From Clostridiales bacterium UBA6388 (GTDB lineage: Bacteria; Bacillota; Clostridia; Oscillospirales; Oscillospiraceae): a stretch of DNA of 8,373 nt. The notes beneath the pieces were generated by a model that was not told the origin of the DNA, did no database searches, and worked only from the letters and a program-made list of their open reading frames with translations. Of the stretch, positions 5,468-8,373 are shown piece by piece. The translations under genes and the position numbers were made by a program. Numbering within the stretch: the stretch's first letter is position 1; each line of letters begins with the position of its first letter. Location of the stretch: assembly GCA_002437575.1 (NCBI GenBank), contig DJQK01000062.1, forward strand, positions 1-8,373, in the 5' to 3' direction.

Positions 5468-6402
5468 TCTATGATATCTGGCTCTGGGCAAACGTCGGCC
5501 TGCCCGCCTCGCGGACAGAGCTTCCCGGCATCATCGGCAAGCTGCGCAGCGTGTCCGATAGCAGCCGTATCACCTGCGTGGTCATCTCTGCGGAAAAACC
5601 GGCCGTTTTGCCGGAGCTTGCCGGGGCGGACAGCGTGCTCTGGATCCAAGGCTCCGGCAGCCCCGCATGGTGCGGCGCGCAGCTTTCCGCGCTGGCCGAG
5701 CAGAAAAAGCCGTGGGCGCTTATTTTTCCGAACACGCTCTTTGACGCGCAGGTCGCGGCCTGTACGGCGGCGCATCTGCAAACCGGCCTGTCCGCCGACT
5801 GCACCGATCTTCGCGTCGAAGACGGTCTTCTCGTCATGCACCGCTTCGCGTTCGGCGGCGGCGTGGAGGCGGACATTCTCTGCCCCGACGCGCGGCCGCA
5901 GATGGCAACCATTCATCCGGGCGCGTTTGGAGCGGGCTTTTCTTCTGCCGGCGTGCCGGTGATCGAACAGGTCTTGCCGGTCGAGGGCGTGCAGGATCTG
6001 GTGCAGGTGCTCGAGCGCTTCACCGGCGCGCAGCAGATCTCGCTTCGCCACGCGAAGGTGATCGTCGCCGGCGGGCTCGGCGTGGGCTCAAAGGAGGGCT
6101 TTTCCCTGCTTGAAAAGCTGGCAGAGCATCTGGGCGGCGAGCTTGCCGCTTCCCGCGCAGCCGTTGACGCAGGGTTCGCACCCTGGACCCGGCAGGTCGG
6201 ACAGACCGGCTGTCAGGTCAGCCCCGATCTGTATCTGGCCTTCGGCATCTCCGGCGCGATCCAGCACATCGCCGGTATGCGCGGGGCCAAACGCGTCGTC
6301 GCCGTCAACACCGACCCGCGTGCGCCGATCTTCAGCTACGCGGATCTTGCGATCCGCGCCGATTGGAAAACCGCAGCGGAATATCTGCTCGAACACCTGT
6401 GA
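5464..6402 (+). CDS. etfA: Electron transfer flavoprotein alpha subunit (EtfA/FixB family)
   Basis: A 312-residue EtfA whose ATG overlaps the EtfB stop as ATGA, with GGAGGG just upstream. The N-terminal half is the divergent Rossmann-like domain that packs on EtfB. The C-terminal FAD domain (about 195-312) is well conserved: VAGGLGVGSKEGF (201-213), RAAVDAGF (231-238), RQVGQTG (243-249), SPDLYLAFGISGAIQH (253-268), and VNTDPRAPIF (281-290). The flavin-tuning Arg (R243) and the His ending the SGAIQH motif (H268) are present. The residue after QTG is Cys in place of the commoner Lys. No N-terminal [4Fe-4S] ferredoxin-like extension is present, unlike the alpha subunits of some lactate-linked clostridial ETFs, so the separate iron-sulfur protein of this operon may supply clusters. 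Function as the redox partner of the operon oxidase is inferred from gene order. Confidence 0.92.
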   Translation: MIYDIWLWANVGLPASRTELPGIIGKLRSVSDSSRITCVVISAEKPAVLPELAGADSVLWIQGSGSPAWCGAQLSALAEQKKPWALIFPNTLFDAQVAACTAAHLQTGLSADCTDLRVEDGLLVMHRFAFGGGVEADILCPDARPQMATIHPGAFGAGFSSAGVPVIEQVLPVEGVQDLVQVLERFTGAQQISLRHAKVIVAGGLGVGSKEGFSLLEKLAEHLGGELAASRAAVDAGFAPWTRQVGQTGCQVSPDLYLAFGISGAIQHIAGMRGAKRVVAVNTDPRAPIFSYADLAIRADWKTAAEYLLEHL

Positions 6403-6406
6403 GCGC

Positions 6407-6430
6407 CCGGAAAACCGGCTGGAAATCCGG
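6407..6430. promoter_or_regulatory. CCGG cluster overlapping the regulator promoter (candidate operator)
   Basis: CCGG occurs at 6407-6410, 6415-6418 and 6427-6430. The first two form the inverted repeat CCGGAAAACCGG, and the third lies in GGAAATCCGG. The cluster overlaps the predicted -35 (6420-6425), a position suited to autorepression. It resembles the TCCGGA pair at 234-254, but the spacings differ. CCGG is common in GC-rich DNA, so this is a weak call. No T-run follows, so it does not look like a terminator. Confidence 0.3.
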
Positions 6431-6448
6431 GGAAACTTGTGATATACT
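6420..6448 (+). promoter_or_regulatory. Predicted sigma-A promoter of the RpiR-family gene
   Basis: TGGAAA (6420-6425) is followed after 17 bp by TATACT (6443-6448, 5 of 6 consensus positions) with an extended -10 TG at 6440-6441. It lies in the 76-nt gap after EtfA. The regulator may therefore be transcribed on its own as well as by readthrough from the operon, since no terminator is visible between them. Confidence 0.55.
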
Positions 6449-6478
6449 CTTCCCGAACGAAACAAAAGGAGCCTTTTT

Positions 6479-7333
6479 ATGCCGCAGAAGGATACCGCCG
6501 CGCCCGCGCTGGTTCTGAAGATCGAAGAGCTGCTTCCCTCGCTCAGCAAGTCTGAGCAGTCCGTCGGCACATATATCGTGCAGCACCCGGACGAGGTGAT
6601 CAATCTCTCGGTCGCGGCGCTTGCCGAAAACGCGAAGGTCTCCGAGCCGACCGTTGTCCGCGCCTGCCGCCGTCTGGGCTTTACGGGCTATCAGGATCTG
6701 AAGGTCACGCTGGCGCAGAGCATCGTCACGCCCATGCAGAGCGTCCACGAGCAGGTCACAGCGGAAGACGATATGCAGACGCTGGCCAGCAAGGTCTTCG
6801 GCAGCGCGACGCATACGCTGGAGTTCACCTACGATACGCTGTGCGCCGCCGATCTGGAGGCTGCGGCAAAGCTTCTCATGTCTGCCCGGCGCATCCTGAT
6901 CTTCGGCGCAGGCGCGTCCGGCGCGATCGCTTCTGATGTGCAGCACAAGCTGCTTCGCCTCGGGCTGAACGCCAACGCCTACACAGACCCCCATTTGCAG
7001 GCCATGACCGCGTCTTACGCAACGGCCGACGATGTGATCCTCGCCATCAGCCACTCGGGAAGCTCACGCATCGTCGTTGACAACGTGCAGCTTGCCAAAA
7101 CCAACGGCGCACGCATCATCAGTCTGACGAACATCGGCAGAAGCCCGCTTTCCAAGCTCGCCGACATCTGCCTGTACACGGCCTCACGCGAGACGAAATA
7201 CCGCATTCTCGCCGTCTCGTCGCGCATCGCCGAGTTGACCATCATCGACTGCATCTATACCTACATCGCCATCCGCTCGCAGAACAGCAAGGACCTCAAG
7301 GTCGAAAAGGCGATGGAGTGGCTCAAGTACTGA
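6479..7333 (+). CDS. RpiR/MurR-family transcriptional regulator (HTH plus SIS sugar-phosphate domain)
   Basis: A 284-residue regulator of typical family length, with AAAGGAG (6465-6471) 7 nt before the ATG. The N-terminal HTH_6 domain covers about residues 8-85. It includes LSKSEQSVGTYIVQHPDEV (22-40) and the recognition-helix segment SEPTVVRACRRLGFTGYQDL (55-74). The C-terminal SIS domain covers about residues 125-265, with FGAGASGAIA (142-151) and the sugar-phosphate-binding loop SHSGSSRIVVD (191-201). RpiR proteins bind DNA as dimers or tetramers and respond to phosphorylated sugars or amino sugars, as repressors or activators. Here it probably responds to the product of the operon's FGGY kinase or a downstream metabolite and controls the operon and perhaps the divergent Ldh_2 gene. 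That target is inferred from adjacency and from the CCGG-type sites at both promoters. Confidence 0.92.
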   Translation: MPQKDTAAPALVLKIEELLPSLSKSEQSVGTYIVQHPDEVINLSVAALAENAKVSEPTVVRACRRLGFTGYQDLKVTLAQSIVTPMQSVHEQVTAEDDMQTLASKVFGSATHTLEFTYDTLCAADLEAAAKLLMSARRILIFGAGASGAIASDVQHKLLRLGLNANAYTDPHLQAMTASYATADDVILAISHSGSSRIVVDNVQLAKTNGARIISLTNIGRSPLSKLADICLYTASRETKYRILAVSSRIAELTIIDCIYTYIAIRSQNSKDLKVEKAMEWLKY

Positions 7334-7363
7334 CCGCGCCGCGCAAAAAATACAACCGGTTTA

Positions 7364-7377
7364 CCGGGCAGTCCCGG
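7364..7377 (+). other. Small hairpin after the regulator gene
   Basis: CCGGG (7364-7368) pairs with CCCGG (7373-7377) around the loop CAGT. It is followed by CAAAAC and not by a T-run, so it is not a terminator on the plus strand. It may assist the larger hairpin just downstream or have no function. Confidence 0.3.
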
Positions 7378-7391
7378 CAAAACAGCTGCCA

Positions 7392-7430
7392 GCCCCTGAT
7401 GCAGAAAAGCGCACTGCATCAGGGGCATTT
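7392..7430 (+). terminator. Likely transcription terminator closing the operon
   Basis: GCCCCTGATGCAG (7392-7404) pairs perfectly over 13 bp with CTGCATCAGGGGC (7414-7426) around a 9-nt loop. The hairpin lies about 60 nt after the regulator stop. The tail is only ATTT followed by CC, a weak T-tract, so the hairpin is clear but efficient intrinsic termination is less certain. Confidence 0.6.
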
Positions 7431-7523
7431 CCATGTCACAACGAACCAGCGCGTACCGGAATTCCCCGAAGCCGGAACCTTCCTGAGAAAAGAATGGAAT
7501 CAGAAAACAGTATGAAACGTGCA

Positions 7524-7548
7524 GGGCACGACGTCATGCGTCCTTTTT
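7524..7548 (+). terminator. Possible second, weak terminator
   Basis: Bases 7524-7530 can pair with 7537-7543 with two G-U pairs and one mismatch around a 6-nt loop, and TTTTT follows directly at 7544-7548. The imperfect stem makes this tentative. It could back up the stronger hairpin at 7392-7426, whose T-tract is poor. Confidence 0.3.
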
Positions 7549-7585
7549 GCTTCCTATTTTTGAGGTCTGTTTCAGGTTGCTCGGT

Positions 7586-7591
7586 TATGAT
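7586..7591 (+). promoter_or_regulatory. Possible -10 element for the ABC transporter gene
   Basis: TATGAT (7586-7591) matches the -10 consensus at 5 of 6 positions and lies 34 nt before the ATG. The best upstream -35 candidate, TTGAGG (7560-7565), is 20 bp away, longer than normal. No other feature is visible between the weak terminator and the ribosome site. Confidence 0.3.
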
Positions 7592-7624
7592 GATCCCGCA
7601 ATCTACAAAGAAGGAGCGGTGCGC

Positions 7625-8373
7625 ATGATCGAAGTGACGCATTTGACGAAGTATTACGGCGATTTTCTGGCGGTGAACGACCTGACGTTCACGATCGAGG
7701 ACGGGCACGTCTACGGCTTTCTGGGGCCGAACGGCGCGGGAAAATCGACCACGATGAACATGATGACGGGGTGTCTGTCCCCAACCGACGGTACCATTAA
7801 AATCGGCGGCTTTGACATTCTGGAAAGCCCGGAGCAGGCGAAGAAGCTGATCGGGTATCTGCCTGAGCAGCCGCCCGTTTACATGAACGAGACGCCGCAG
7901 GAGTATCTGGAATTCGTCGGCGAAGCGAAGGGCCTGCGCGGCAAGGCGCTGCGCGCGCAGATCGACGAGGTGGTCGAAAGCGCGGGCATCGCGGACGTAC
8001 GCGACCGGCTCATCGGCACGCTCTCCAAGGGCTACCGGCAGCGCGTCGGCATTGCGCAGGCGCTGCTGGGAAACCCGCAGGTCATTATCCTGGACGAGCC
8101 GACGGTCGGCCTTGACCCCATCCAGATCATCGAGATCCGCGATTTTATCAAGGAGCTGGGCAAAACGCACACGGTCATTTTAAGCTCGCACATTCTTTCC
8201 GAGGTGCAGGCGGTGTGCGAGCAGGTGCTCATCATCTCGAAGGGCAGACTCGCCGCGTTCGACACGCCGGATAACCTCGAAAAGCTGCTGACAGCCTCGA
8301 GCGGGATCACGTTTCAGGTGGAAGCGGCCAAAGCGCAAACCGAAGAAATTCTCAGCCAGCTGGACGGGCTGTC
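7625..8373 (+). CDS. ABC-2 type transporter ATP-binding protein (CcmA/GldA-like), 3' end outside the window
   Basis: The frame is open from the ATG at 7625, with AAGGAG (7611-7616) 8 nt upstream, to the window edge: 249 complete codons. All nucleotide-binding motifs are present: Walker A GPNGAGKST (34-42), Q-loop with Q82, signature LSKGYRQRV (133-141) with the K variant of LSGGQ common in this family, Walker B VIILDEPT (153-160), D-loop VGLD (161-164), and H189 of the switch loop. The N-terminus MIEVTHLTKYYG and the overall pattern fit the CcmA-like/GldA-like ATPases that pair with ABC-2 permeases for export or membrane-associated functions. In many Clostridia such genes precede an ABC-2 permease and GldG-type proteins; those would lie beyond the window. 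A terminator and a gap of about 290 bp separate it from the ETF operon, so a functional link is unlikely. Confidence 0.9.
   Translation, partial: MIEVTHLTKYYGDFLAVNDLTFTIEDGHVYGFLGPNGAGKSTTMNMMTGCLSPTDGTIKIGGFDILESPEQAKKLIGYLPEQPPVYMNETPQEYLEFVGEAKGLRGKALRAQIDEVVESAGIADVRDRLIGTLSKGYRQRVGIAQALLGNPQVIILDEPTVGLDPIQIIEIRDFIKELGKTHTVILSSHILSEVQAVCEQVLIISKGRLAAFDTPDNLEKLLTASSGITFQVEAAKAQTEEILSQLDGL

Noticed and set aside
4633..6051. Long open frame on the minus strand opposite EtfB and EtfA
   Set aside because: Antisense shadow spanning two well-supported overlapping genes, with no recognisable motif.
1..8373. tRNA, rRNA, CRISPR arrays, transposase genes or insertion sequences
   Set aside because: None were recognised on either strand. 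Apart from the leader foldback no substantial repeats were seen.

Overview
The window looks like a GC-rich, strictly anaerobic member of the Clostridia (Firmicutes), perhaps from the Oscillospirales. The grounds are strong AGGAGG-type ribosome sites, an ETF-linked flavin dehydrogenase instead of a respiratory one, an RpiR-type regulator and a Clostridia-style ABC-2 ATPase. The taxonomic assignment is an inference from gene content and base composition; no rRNA or marker gene is present.

Layout. Positions 1-152 (minus strand) hold the first 50 codons of a malate/L-lactate dehydrogenase-2 family (Ldh_2) oxidoreductase. It is divergent from the main operon across a 416-bp regulatory region (153-568). 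That region has a recognisable promoter for each direction, a pair of TCCGGA sites between them, and a roughly 212-nt leader (334-545). The leader can fold into a three-helix, Y-shaped RNA that begins about 7 nt after the predicted transcription start and ends 7 nt before the ribosome site. The plus-strand operon then runs: FAD-linked oxidase of the GlcD/alkyl-DHAP-synthase type (569-1999), two-[4Fe-4S] protein (2014-3114), FGGY carbohydrate kinase (3186-4703), EtfB (4700-5467), EtfA (5464-6402) and an RpiR/MurR-type regulator (6479-7333). The regulator also appears to have its own promoter. A 291-bp gap with a strong hairpin follows, then the 5' part of an unrelated ABC-2 ATPase gene (7625-8373), cut by the window end.

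How the genes may work together (inference). The FAD protein oxidises a hydroxylated substrate, such as a polyol, sugar acid or 2-hydroxyacid. Electrons pass through the small iron-sulfur partner and/or EtfAB to NAD or ferredoxin. The kinase phosphorylates the substrate or its oxidised product, and the SIS domain of the regulator senses a phosphorylated sugar. The substrate cannot be read from the sequence. Two points stand out. The iron-sulfur subunit keeps both CxxCxxCxxxC clusters but has lost essentially all ligand cysteines of its two CCG modules. The operon is also preceded by a large structured leader that I cannot match to a known riboswitch class.
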